Origin: Massilia rhizosphaerae
GTDB lineage: Bacteria > Pseudomonadota > Gammaproteobacteria > Burkholderiales > Burkholderiaceae_D
Length of the DNA: 64,000 bases
Reading direction: 5' to 3'
NCBI RefSeq assembly: GCF_016093545.1
Contig: NZ_JADKYX010000016.1
Location: 111,920 to 175,919, forward strand
Positions 46,068 to 55,101 of the stretch are shown one piece after another. The translations under genes and the position numbers were made by a program. Below the pieces are notes generated by a model. It saw only the letters and a list, made by a program, of their open reading frames with translations, had not been told where the DNA came from and did no database searches. The first letter of the stretch is position 1. The number at the start of each line of letters is the position of its first letter.

Positions 46068-48905
46068 ATGCTGACTCTCGAGCGCTCCAGCCTCAACCGA
46101 AAACTGACGTCGATGTGCCTGCAGGCCGCCGCGAGCGCGCTGCTGGTCGTCTACGTCGTCTTCGCCGTCGCGACCGTGGCCGGCCAGCGCCGCGCCGAGC
46201 GGCAGGACCTGGACGCCCTCGCCGCCGTGCTCGCGCAGGGCAGCCTCGACGCCGTGCAATTCAACGACCGGCGCCTGGCCACGCAGTTGCTGGCGGCGCT
46301 GGAAGCCCGTCCCCACGTCAGCGCCGCCGTGCTGTACGACCGCAAGGGCCGGCCGTTCGCCGCCTGGCATGCGCCCGGCCCCGGCGCCGCCAAACCGGAC
46401 GAAGCGCTGGACGGCGTCGAACCGGAGGACCTCGCCGCGGCCGCCTACGCCGGCAGCCGGCCGTGGCTGCCGCTGTTGCGCGTGTACCGCGCACTCGGCG
46501 CAGCGAAGGACGCCGACGGGCACGCCTTGCCCCCGGTCGGCGCCGTGATGATCGAGAGCGACCTCGTGCCCATGTGGCTGGACGTCGCCCGCGCGCTGGG
46601 CGTGATGGCCGCCGCGCTGGCCGCCGCGATGCTGACGGCATTCGTGCTGGCGCGCCGGCTGCGGCGCAGCATCGGCGAGCCGATCGGCAAGCTGATCAAC
46701 GCGGCCCAGAAAGTCTCGGCCAGCCAGAACTACACGCTGCGCATCGCCCACAACCGCAGCGACGAACTGGGCGTGCTGATCGACAGCTTCAACAACATGC
46801 TGGCCCAGGTCGAAGGCCGCGGCGCCGCGCTCACGCACCACCGCGACGAACTGGAACGCCAGGTCAGCGTGCGCACCGAGCAGCTGGAAAAGGCGAAGAA
46901 CGCGGCCGAGGCGGCGAGCCGCGCGAAGAGCGCCTTCCTCGCCACGATGAGCCACGAGATCCGCACCCCGATGAACGGCGTGCTGGGCATGACGGAGATG
47001 CTGCTCGGGACCGACCTCACCGAGACCCAGCGCAACTACACGCGCCTCGTCAAGCAATCGGGCGAGCATCTCCTGGTGATCATCAACGACATCCTCGACT
47101 TTTCCAAGATCGAGGCCGGCAAGCTCACCGTCGAGTACATCAATTTCAACCTGTGGGACCTGCTGGACGACATCCACACGGTCTACACGCCGCAGGCCGA
47201 GGCGAAGAACATCCAGCTCCACTTCGACATCGCCAACGACATCCCGGTGGCGATCTGCGGCGACCCGAACCGCCTGCGCCAGATCATGGCCAACCTGCTC
47301 GGCAACGCGGTCAAGTTCACGGACCAGGGCCGCATCCTCGCCAAGGTACGCATCGCGAGCGAGGACAACCAGGCCGTGATGCTGCGCTTCGAAGTGCACG
47401 ACACGGGCATCGGCATCTCGCGCGAGGCGCGCAGCCGCATCTTCGAGGCGTTCTCGCAGGCCGACGATTCGACGACGCGCAAGTACGGCGGCACGGGGCT
47501 CGGCCTGGCGATCTCCAAGCAGCTCGTCGAACTGATGGGCGGCTCCATCGGCGTCGAGAACGCGCTGACGCAAGGGTCCGTGTTCTGGTTCACGGTCGCC
47601 TTCGACAAGCGCCGCGTCGACCCGGATGCGCCGGGCGACCACCAGCACACGATCGACGGCCTGCGCGTGCTCATCGTCGACGAAGGCGAGACGAGCCGCG
47701 TCGGCCTGGAACGCCACCTGGCGACATGGCGCATCGAATGCGATTCGGCGGACAGCGCGGACGAAGCCCTGGAGCGCCTGGACGAGGCGGCGCGCGCCGG
47801 CCGGCCGTACGACGCCGCGATCCTCGACATGGAGCTGGCGCAAACGAGCGGCCTGCTGCTGGCCGCGCAGATCAAGGCCAGCCCCGCCACGCGCGCCATG
47901 CGGCTCGTGCTGCTCAGTCCCGAACGGCTGGCGGCCGATCCGGTGCAGCGGCGCGAGGCCGGCGTCGCCTACCAGTTGATCAAGCCGGCGCGCGCGGCCG
48001 ACCTGTTCGCCTGCCTGGCGACGCCGCCGCGCGGCCAGGTGGCGCCGGCGCCGCGCTTCCTGCCGCCGCGTCCCCTGCAGCTGGACGCCAGCCGCCCGCG
48101 CACGCGGCGCGTGCTGCTGGCCGAGGACAATCCCGTCAACGTCGAAGTGGCCAAGGCGATGCTGGAAAGCCTGGACCTGCAGGTCGATTGCGCGCGCAAC
48201 GGCGAAGACGCGCTGCAGGCCTTGCGCGCGAATACCTACGACGCCGTGCTGATGGATTGCCAGATGCCCGTGATGGACGGCTTCGCGGCGACGGCCGCGA
48301 TCCGGCGCGAGGAACGCGAGGCGGGCCGCGGCCGCGTCCTGCCCATCATCGCCATCACCGCCAACGCGCTGCAGGGCGACCGCGAAGCCTGCCTCGCGGC
48401 CGGCATGGACGATTACCTGTCGAAGCCGTTCAGCCAGCAGGAACTGGCGGCCGTGATCGGGCGCTGGATGGCGCTGCCGCTCGCGGCCACCGTGCACCAC
48501 GACGACGAGCCGCCGCGGCTGCCGCGCGAATCCGTCGAAGTGATCCAGCGCGACGTGATCAACCGCGTGGCGCTGGACAAGATCCGCGCCCTGTCGCGCG
48601 AGCGCGGCGACGCCCTCGTGCAGAAGGTGATCGCGGCCTACGTCGACGACACGCCGCAGCAACTGCGCACGTTGCGCGCCGCTATCGACGATCTCGACAC
48701 GGGCAACGTGCGGCGCATCGCGCACACGCTCAAATCGGCCAGCGCCAACGTCGGCGCCGAAGCGCTCGCCGCCCTGTGCAAGGAGATGGAGCACCTGGGC
48801 CGCGCCGACACCACCGAAGGCGCGGACGCGATCCTGACCGACATGGAGCAGGCGTTCCAGGCCGTCCGGCATTCGCTCACCGCCATCCTCGAAAAGGAAA
48901 CCTGA
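46068..48905 (+). CDS. Hybrid sensor histidine kinase (BarA-like, HisKA-REC-REC-HPT)
   Basis: 945 residues. Start at 46068; upstream in-frame starts exist but none has a ribosome site. A transmembrane helix (about 17-36), a periplasmic CHASE8-like sensor, a second transmembrane helix (about 175-197) and a HAMP domain come first. They are followed by HisKA with MSHEIRTPMNG (His296) and a full HATPase domain. REC1 has acceptor Asp587 but a degenerate acidic pocket (VDEGETS). REC2 is intact (AEDNPVN, Asp730, KPF). The HPT domain has His886 (RIAHTLKSASANVG). Phosphorelay His-Asp-His; the final output may be the REC-GGDEF-EAL protein encoded 1 bp downstream. Confidence 0.85.
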   Translation: MLTLERSSLNRKLTSMCLQAAASALLVVYVVFAVATVAGQRRAERQDLDALAAVLAQGSLDAVQFNDRRLATQLLAALEARPHVSAAVLYDRKGRPFAAWHAPGPGAAKPDEALDGVEPEDLAAAAYAGSRPWLPLLRVYRALGAAKDADGHALPPVGAVMIESDLVPMWLDVARALGVMAAALAAAMLTAFVLARRLRRSIGEPIGKLINAAQKVSASQNYTLRIAHNRSDELGVLIDSFNNMLAQVEGRGAALTHHRDELERQVSVRTEQLEKAKNAAEAASRAKSAFLATMSHEIRTPMNGVLGMTEMLLGTDLTETQRNYTRLVKQSGEHLLVIINDILDFSKIEAGKLTVEYINFNLWDLLDDIHTVYTPQAEAKNIQLHFDIANDIPVAICGDPNRLRQIMANLLGNAVKFTDQGRILAKVRIASEDNQAVMLRFEVHDTGIGISREARSRIFEAFSQADDSTTRKYGGTGLGLAISKQLVELMGGSIGVENALTQGSVFWFTVAFDKRRVDPDAPGDHQHTIDGLRVLIVDEGETSRVGLERHLATWRIECDSADSADEALERLDEAARAGRPYDAAILDMELAQTSGLLLAAQIKASPATRAMRLVLLSPERLAADPVQRREAGVAYQLIKPARAADLFACLATPPRGQVAPAPRFLPPRPLQLDASRPRTRRVLLAEDNPVNVEVAKAMLESLDLQVDCARNGEDALQALRANTYDAVLMDCQMPVMDGFAATAAIRREEREAGRGRVLPIIAITANALQGDREACLAAGMDDYLSKPFSQQELAAVIGRWMALPLAATVHHDDEPPRLPRESVEVIQRDVINRVALDKIRALSRERGDALVQKVIAAYVDDTPQQLRTLRAAIDDLDTGNVRRIAHTLKSASANVGAEALAALCKEMEHLGRADTTEGADAILTDMEQAFQAVRHSLTAILEKET

Positions 48906-48906
48906 C

Positions 48907-51069
48907 ATGCCAGCCCATTCCACCCGCCAGGGCGTCCGGTCGCCCGCCGTCGTGCTGGTCGCCGACGACGATCCGGTGATGCGCCTGCTGATGCTCGAGA
49001 TGCTGGACAGCGTCGGCCTGGACGGCATCGAAGCCGAGGACGGCGCACAGGCCGTGGCCCTCGCGCACGCGCGCACGCCCGACCTGATCCTGCTCGACGT
49101 CGAGATGCCGAAGATGGACGGCTTCGCCGCCTGCCGCGCGATCCGCGACCTGCCGAACGGCGCGACGGTCCCCATCGTGATGGTCACCGGCGGCGACGAC
49201 CTGGAAGCCGTCACGAACGCCTACGAGGCCGGCGCCACCGACTTCGTGTCGAAGCCGATCAACTGGCCCATCCTCGGCCACCGCGTGCTGTACGTGCTGC
49301 GCGCGTCCGACGCCATCGTCCGCCTGCGCATCGCCGACGCCCAGAACCGCGCCGTGCTGGCCGCCATCCCCGACACGTTCTTCCGCATGTCGCGCGACGG
49401 CTTCTATCTCGATTACGAGCCGGGCCGCGACGGGCCGGGCCGCGGCGTGCGCGACGCCGGCGTGGACGAGCAGATCGTCGGCCGCCACGTGACCGACGTC
49501 CTGCCGCGCGACATCGCCGAGCGCCTGCTCGAACAGGTCGGGATGGCCCTGCACGTGCAGCAGGTGCGCTCGGTCGAATACGAATTGCTCCGCTTCGGCG
49601 AAGCCCAGCATTTCGAGGCGCGTCTCGTCGCCACCGGCCCGAACGAAGTACTGGGCCTCGTGCGCGACATCAGCGAACGCAAGCGCGCGGAAGAACAGAT
49701 CCGGCACCTCGCCTATTGCGACAGCCTGACCGGCATCCCGAACCGCCAGGCCTTCCTCGAGATGCTGGAGCGCGAGCTGCAGCGCTCCAAGATCGGCAAC
49801 ACCAAGTTCGCCGTGCTGTTCATGGACCTGGACGCCTTCAAGCGCATCAACGACACCCTCGGCCACGACGTGGGCGACCAGTTGTTGCGGCAAGTGTCGG
49901 ACCGCCTGCGCGAGACGATCCGCCCGAACGACCTGCTGTCGCGCGGCGACCTCCTGCCGCGCGCGGACGCGGCCGGGAGCGCCGGCACGAACCTGGCGCG
50001 CCTGGGCGGCGACGAATTTACCATCCTGATTCCCGACCTGGAACGGGTCGAACACGCCCTCAACGTGGCGCACCGCGTGAAGGATGCCATGCGCCGCCCC
50101 TTCCTCATCGAGGGCAACGAGATCTTCGTGACGGCCAGCATCGGCATCTCGCTGTTCCCCGAGGACGGCGACGACTGCACGTCGCTGCTCAAGTACGCCG
50201 ACACCGCGATGTACCACGCGAAGAACTGCGGCAAGAACAACGCCAAGCTGTACTCGTCGTCGCTGACGATGCAGATCATGAGCCACGTGAAGCTGGAAGT
50301 GGGCTTGCGCCGCGCCCTGCAGAACGACGAGCTGTACCTGCTGTATCAACCGCAGCTCGACGTGCGCTCGTCCGAGATCGTCGGCGTGGAAGCCCTCGTG
50401 CGCTGGCGCCATGCGGAGCGCGGCGTCGTCTCGCCCAACGAGTTCATCCCGCTGGCCGAGGAGACGGGCCTGATCGTGCCGATCGGCGAATGGGTGCTGC
50501 GCACGGCATGCAACCAGGCGCGCCACTGGCAAAAGCTGACGCACCGGCCGGTGCGCATGGCGGTGAACCTGTCGGCCAAGCAGTTCAAGGACGAGAACCT
50601 GTCGCAGATCGTGCTGTCCGCCCTGCACGACACGGGCCTCGACCCGCGCCTGCTCGAGCTGGAACTGACGGAAGGCACGCTGATGGACGACGCCAAGGCG
50701 ACCCTGGCGACGCTGGAACAGTTGCGCGGCATCGGCGTGTACCTGTCGATCGACGATTTCGGCACCGGGTATTCGTCGATGAACTACCTGAAGCGCTTCG
50801 ACGTGCGCGCCCTGAAGATCGACCGCAGCTTCATCAGCGGCCTGCCGCAGGATTCCGAAAACGCCGCGATCACGCGCGCCATCATCGCGATGGCGCACGG
50901 ACTGAAGATGGTCGTGGTGGCGGAAGGCGTCGAGACGGGCGAGCAGCTGGTGCTGCTCGAAGAATACGGCTGCGATCTCGTGCAGGGCTTCTACCTCGGC
51001 CGGCCGGCGCCGGCGGACGCGGTCACCGGCATGCTGCAGCAGTTGTGGGTGCCGGTCACCGCGCGCTGA
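48907..51069 (+). CDS. REC-(PAS)-GGDEF-EAL response regulator
   Basis: 720 residues. The receiver domain (about 15-130) has Asp64 (ILLDVEMPKMDG). A PAS-like middle region (about 145-255) is followed by GGDEF (about 260-440) with intact GGDEF, then EAL (about 450-705) with EALVRWRHAE and DDFGTGYSS. The I-site position before GGDEF is filled by an insert (about 340-365; DLLSRGDLLPRADAAGSAGT), so no RxxD is present at the usual distance. It is 1 bp after the hybrid kinase and probably receives its phosphoryl group. Bifunctional c-di-GMP turnover is possible. Confidence 0.88.
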   Translation: MPAHSTRQGVRSPAVVLVADDDPVMRLLMLEMLDSVGLDGIEAEDGAQAVALAHARTPDLILLDVEMPKMDGFAACRAIRDLPNGATVPIVMVTGGDDLEAVTNAYEAGATDFVSKPINWPILGHRVLYVLRASDAIVRLRIADAQNRAVLAAIPDTFFRMSRDGFYLDYEPGRDGPGRGVRDAGVDEQIVGRHVTDVLPRDIAERLLEQVGMALHVQQVRSVEYELLRFGEAQHFEARLVATGPNEVLGLVRDISERKRAEEQIRHLAYCDSLTGIPNRQAFLEMLERELQRSKIGNTKFAVLFMDLDAFKRINDTLGHDVGDQLLRQVSDRLRETIRPNDLLSRGDLLPRADAAGSAGTNLARLGGDEFTILIPDLERVEHALNVAHRVKDAMRRPFLIEGNEIFVTASIGISLFPEDGDDCTSLLKYADTAMYHAKNCGKNNAKLYSSSLTMQIMSHVKLEVGLRRALQNDELYLLYQPQLDVRSSEIVGVEALVRWRHAERGVVSPNEFIPLAEETGLIVPIGEWVLRTACNQARHWQKLTHRPVRMAVNLSAKQFKDENLSQIVLSALHDTGLDPRLLELELTEGTLMDDAKATLATLEQLRGIGVYLSIDDFGTGYSSMNYLKRFDVRALKIDRSFISGLPQDSENAAITRAIIAMAHGLKMVVVAEGVETGEQLVLLEEYGCDLVQGFYLGRPAPADAVTGMLQQLWVPVTAR

Positions 51070-51086
51070 ACGTCAGCGGACGAACA

Positions 51087-53504
51087 TCAGCGGCTGAACG
51101 TGAGCGTATGCACGGGCGGTCCCGGCAACAGCGGCGTCGGCTTCGCGTGCACCCAGTCCTCGTGCCCCTTGAGGAAGTACGGCGACAGCGGGTGTCCGCT
51201 CTGCCCGCCCGGCATGTCGAACAATCCCTCTTCCTCGCGCCCCGGCACGACCGTCAGGCGTTCCGACTGCCCGAACTTCGGGCCGGCCACGCGCGGCATG
51301 TTGGCGTCGCCCGGCAACTGGTCGGGCGGGACGCTGAGCCAGCGGCGCAGCGCCGGCACGGCGATCGTGAACGGATGCGCGATCGCCGCCGTGTTGCGCC
51401 GGCCCCAGGTCGCCTGCGCGAGCGGCGTGCCGTCCTCCGTGAGGTCGGCGATGGCGCGGTCGACGGCGGCCAGTTCCAGGTCCTGCCAGCTGGCGTAGCC
51501 GGACGGCAGCCACGCGGCCGGGCGCTCGTCCAGCAGGCGCGCGACGACCTCCGGCCAGCGCGACGTCGCGACGACGATGCTGGCCTTCGGGTCGAGCTTC
51601 GCCAGTTCCGCGTCCAGGCCGCCGAACAACAAGTCGTGCAGCGACCACATGAACCCGCGCGCCAGGCGGTAGCCGACGGACGTCGTGCTCGCGCGGCCGT
51701 CCCAGCTGCGTTCCAGCAGGCGGCGGAATTCCGCGCGCTGCGGGTGCCGGTCGAGCGCACGGGCGTCCAGCGCGGCCAGCGCGCGGTCGCGCCAGGACGC
51801 GATGAACGGCGCGCGGTCGTCGAGCGACGCCTGGAACGCGTCCGCCACGGTCGCCTTCGTCCCCAACCGGCGCACGTCCCCGCTCAACTGATTCACGCGC
51901 GCCCCGAGATCGAAGCCGCCGTCGCCGATCGCCTGCGCCCCGTCGCCGGCCAGCTGGCGGCTGTTCGCGGTGACGAGCTGGCCGCCGGCCGGATTCACGA
52001 CGCGCGGATGCTGGTCGGCCGCGAGCAACCCGTCCCACGTCGGCACGGCGCCGTCGAACGCGAGGGGGAACGACACCGCCCGCCCCCCTTGCGTACGATC
52101 GCCCTGCATCCGATTCGGCAGCGCGCCGCCGATGGTCCAGGCGATGCCGCCGCGGTCGTCGCCGAGGACGATGTTCTGCGCCGGGATGCCGTCGGATGCC
52201 GCCGCGGCCAGCGCCTCGGCGAGATTCGTCGACGACTCCAGCTTCAGGTGGTTCAGGTTCAGCGCGTCGGGCGAATGGGCGACCCAATGCACCGCATACA
52301 TCGTCCCCTCGACCGTGCGGATGGGGCCGAGGCTCGTCTCGCGCACCGTCATCGACTGCGCCGGCGCGCCTTTCACGAGCAGCACCTCGTCGTGCGCCAC
52401 GGGGGTCTCCCAGCCGGAAGGCAGGCGCACCTGGCCCGGGTGCGCCGCGTCGGTGCCGAGGCGGACGAGGTCCAGCGTGTCCGCATAACTGTTCGTGAAG
52501 GCCCACGCGACATGGCCGTTGCTGCCGACGATGACGGCCGGCGGCGTCCCCGGCAGGCTCACGCCGACGACGCGGCGCGGCTGCCCGTGCGCGTCGGGAA
52601 AGCGCAGCGCCAGGCGATACCACGTGTTCGGCAGTTGCAGGCCCAGGTGCATGTCGTCCGAAACGATGGCGCCGCCGCTCGCGGTGCGCGTCCCGGCGAT
52701 GGCGTAGTTGTTACTGCCGACGGCGTCCGTGAACGCGATGCCCGCCACCTGGCGCGCGGGCACGGCCTCCTTGCGGCCCCACCAGGCCGGCGCCGTGGAC
52801 GGGATCGGGGCGGGCGCCAGCGCGACGGCGGGCGCGTCCAGCGGCGTATCCCACCGGCTCGCTTCCGGCAGCAGGAACGCCAGCTGGGCGGGGTCCAGGT
52901 GCGCCGCCAGCCAGCCCCGCGCCAACTCGCGCGGCTCCTGGTTGCCCTGCAAATCGAAGTACATGGCCCACACCGCGAGCAGCGAATCGGCGGGCGTCCA
53001 CGGCCGCGGCGCCGTGCCGCTCAGCAGGTACTCGAACGGCCGCGCAAGGAGCGCGTTCACGCCGTCGTTGACGCCGGCGGCATAGCGGTCCAGCAGCGCG
53101 CGCTCGGCCGGCGTCATGCGCTGCAGGACCTGGTCGGCGCGGGCGCGGAAGCGGTGCAGCCGGTGCGCGCGGTCGAGCGGCAATGCCTTGGGTCCGAACA
53201 GCTCGGCCAGTTCGCCGGCCGCGCTGCGGCGCAGCAGGTCCATCTGGAAGAAACGCTCCTGGCCGTGCACGAACCCGGTCGCGTAGGCGACGTCGAGCCG
53301 GCTGGAACCGCTGATCGACGGCACGCCGTTCGCGTCGCGCTCCACCGTCACGGGCGCCGACAGCAGCGGAGAGTGGCGTGCGCCGTCGAGTTCGGGCAGG
53401 CTGGCGCGCAAGGTCATCCAGCCGCCGCCGGCGACGAGTACCGACAGCACGACGATCCCGACCGCGATCCGCCGCCCCCACTTCCACCATCCACGTTGTC
53501 CCAT
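51087..53504 (-). CDS. Penicillin acylase (Ntn-hydrolase) family protein
   Basis: 805 residues. An N-terminal anchor or signal helix (about 11-33) is followed by the alpha-chain region (VERDANGVPSISGSSRLDVA, then GFVHGQERFFQMDLLRR), a linker and the autocatalytic site FTDAVGSNNYAIAG, in which Ser264 becomes the N-terminal nucleophile of the beta chain. Conserved beta-chain residues include DMHLGLQLPNTWYRLAL and VSLPGTPPAVIVGSNGHVAW. Family members hydrolyse penicillins, acyl-homoserine lactones or other amides; the anchor suggests a periplasmic enzyme. AHL quenching or cell-wall-related amidase activity are both possible. Confidence 0.85.
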   Translation of the reverse strand: MGQRGWWKWGRRIAVGIVVLSVLVAGGGWMTLRASLPELDGARHSPLLSAPVTVERDANGVPSISGSSRLDVAYATGFVHGQERFFQMDLLRRSAAGELAELFGPKALPLDRAHRLHRFRARADQVLQRMTPAERALLDRYAAGVNDGVNALLARPFEYLLSGTAPRPWTPADSLLAVWAMYFDLQGNQEPRELARGWLAAHLDPAQLAFLLPEASRWDTPLDAPAVALAPAPIPSTAPAWWGRKEAVPARQVAGIAFTDAVGSNNYAIAGTRTASGGAIVSDDMHLGLQLPNTWYRLALRFPDAHGQPRRVVGVSLPGTPPAVIVGSNGHVAWAFTNSYADTLDLVRLGTDAAHPGQVRLPSGWETPVAHDEVLLVKGAPAQSMTVRETSLGPIRTVEGTMYAVHWVAHSPDALNLNHLKLESSTNLAEALAAAASDGIPAQNIVLGDDRGGIAWTIGGALPNRMQGDRTQGGRAVSFPLAFDGAVPTWDGLLAADQHPRVVNPAGGQLVTANSRQLAGDGAQAIGDGGFDLGARVNQLSGDVRRLGTKATVADAFQASLDDRAPFIASWRDRALAALDARALDRHPQRAEFRRLLERSWDGRASTTSVGYRLARGFMWSLHDLLFGGLDAELAKLDPKASIVVATSRWPEVVARLLDERPAAWLPSGYASWQDLELAAVDRAIADLTEDGTPLAQATWGRRNTAAIAHPFTIAVPALRRWLSVPPDQLPGDANMPRVAGPKFGQSERLTVVPGREEEGLFDMPGGQSGHPLSPYFLKGHEDWVHAKPTPLLPGPPVHTLTFSR

Positions 53505-53684
53505 GCCGCCCTTCCCTCAGCAAAATATGCATCTTGCCAGAAATTCCACGTCCGGGCGAGTGCGGACATTTCATCTCAAAGGTAGTTCCCTCCACGCGAT
53601 TGAGCGAGCTTGATGGTCGGAGGCTCCAGTCTTCTAAGCTGGCGACAGACGCGCAGGACGCGCGGGTCGGATGCGGGAGGCGCC

Positions 53685-53993
53685 ATGGTTCAGGTGCGCA
53701 CTTGTTTGTTCTGCTGGCTGCGGCGCGCAGGCATGTCCGGCGTGCTTGCGTTGGCCGCGTGCACGACGCCGCAGGAGCGCGCGGCACAGGCGCAGGCCGA
53801 CGTCGAGCGGATGATGGCGATCTACGGGCCGGCCTGCGTCCGGCTGGGCTATGCCGCCCAGTCGGACGCCTGGCGCAGCTGCGTGCTCAATCTGAGTACG
53901 AAGTACGATCTGCAGCACTATGGACCGCCTCCGGGCTACTACGGCTGGGGTCCGGGTTACTGGCGGGGCGGCTGGTGGGATCCATACTGGTGA
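53685..53993 (+). CDS. Small lipoprotein, Gly/Tyr/Trp-rich
   Basis: 102 residues. Start at 53685 (GGGAGG), chosen over an upstream ATG that destroys the signal peptide. Lipobox LALAAC (about 26-31) is followed by a helix (QERAAQAQADVERMMAIYGP), a Cys pair and a C-terminal Gly/Tyr/Trp tract (PPPGYYGWGPGYWRGGWWDP). The function is unknown. Its last 107 bases overlap, antisense, the end of the deacetylase gene on the other strand. Confidence 0.65.
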   Translation: MVQVRTCLFCWLRRAGMSGVLALAACTTPQERAAQAQADVERMMAIYGPACVRLGYAAQSDAWRSCVLNLSTKYDLQHYGPPPGYYGWGPGYWRGGWWDPYW

Positions 53994-55101
53994 GACGGGT
54001 GGCCACCCGGCTTGCGAACTCCGCTTTCGTCACCGCCTCGCGCCGCTCCAGCAAGCGTTCCAGCACCTGCTGGATGTGCCGGACGAGCTCCGGATAGCGC
54101 GCATCGGGCGGATGCAGGCTGAAGCGCACGAGCGGCGAGCGCTTCAGCATGGCCGCGGTGGCATCGGCCACGCGCCGCGACAGGATACGCCCGCTGGAGT
54201 TGCGCGCCGCATACACGAGCGACGGCGACAGGATGGCGTGCGTGCCGCGGCGGGTGTTTTCGACGAATGGCCGCTGCGGGTCGGTTCGCTTGCTCACGTC
54301 GCGCTGTTTGTCGCGCTGTTTGTCGCACTCCCCCTCGCGGTCGGACGTGCCGCGCCGGCTGCGTCCCTCCTGCGCTTCGTCGGAGGCGGTCGGTCCCGGG
54401 TCGGTCGGCCCCGTCCAGTCGCGTGAATCGAACTGGCGGTTCCGGCCGGCTTGCCCCGACTGGTTTCCCTGGCTGCTCTGCAACATCCCGCCGCCATACT
54501 GGAGGCTCGCGCCGTCGCCGCCGCGATAGCCTTGTGCGTGATGGTGCCGAAAGGCCTTGCCGCGTTCCCGCGCCGGCAGGCAATGGAAATGGCTGAACGT
54601 CGTCGTGTACGCGAACGGCGCATCGCGCAAGGCCCGCCATGCGCCCTCGCCCAGCAGCCAGGCGGGCGGCACGAAACCGGTCGGCGTCCAGCCGCGCGCC
54701 GCGAACCAGTCGACGCCGAGTTCCAGGCGGCGCCGCGCTTCCGCCTCCGTCAGCGCGGCGAACTCGCCCTCGCGGCGCGTGTAGACGTTGCGCAGGAAGC
54801 GGGCGCGCACCCCCCCGCCGCCCGCTTCCGTGTCGAGGTGACTGTAGCCGTGCAGCGCCAGCTCGTCGCCGCGCTCCAGCGCCACGTTCAGGCACGCTTC
54901 CATGGCGAGCGATTGCTCGGGACGGAAGTGATAATGGGGCACGACGAGCCAGGTCAGCGGGATGTCCGCCACGGCCCGCACGGCCTCCACGAGACGCAGG
55001 CAATCGGACCACGTGGCGGGCGCCACGTCGTGGATCGAGACGCACAGCATCTGCTCGTCGGGAGCCCATTCAATCTGCGACACGGATGCCCTCCCGTTCA
55101 T
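53887..55101 (-). CDS. DUF2334-type polysaccharide deacetylase family protein with large insert
   Basis: 404 residues. Deacetylase elements are Asp25 (VSIHDVAPATWS), VVPHYHFRP and the HGYSHLDTE motif (84-92) with GFVPPAWLL. The usual domain is about 250 residues; here residues about 180-290 are an insert rich in Gln, Gly, Arg and Asp (LQSSQGNQSGQAGRNRQF, and the tandem DKQRDKQRD). The second half (SPLVRFSLHPPDARYPELVR) resumes the fold. The start overlaps the glycosyltransferase stop by 32 bp. It probably acts on an exopolysaccharide or other sugar polymer together with that gene. Confidence 0.78.
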   Translation of the reverse strand: MNGRASVSQIEWAPDEQMLCVSIHDVAPATWSDCLRLVEAVRAVADIPLTWLVVPHYHFRPEQSLAMEACLNVALERGDELALHGYSHLDTEAGGGGVRARFLRNVYTRREGEFAALTEAEARRRLELGVDWFAARGWTPTGFVPPAWLLGEGAWRALRDAPFAYTTTFSHFHCLPARERGKAFRHHHAQGYRGGDGASLQYGGGMLQSSQGNQSGQAGRNRQFDSRDWTGPTDPGPTASDEAQEGRSRRGTSDREGECDKQRDKQRDVSKRTDPQRPFVENTRRGTHAILSPSLVYAARNSSGRILSRRVADATAAMLKRSPLVRFSLHPPDARYPELVRHIQQVLERLLERREAVTKAEFASRVATRLTSMDPTSRPASNPDPSRSSPEAVHSAADRTSYSD

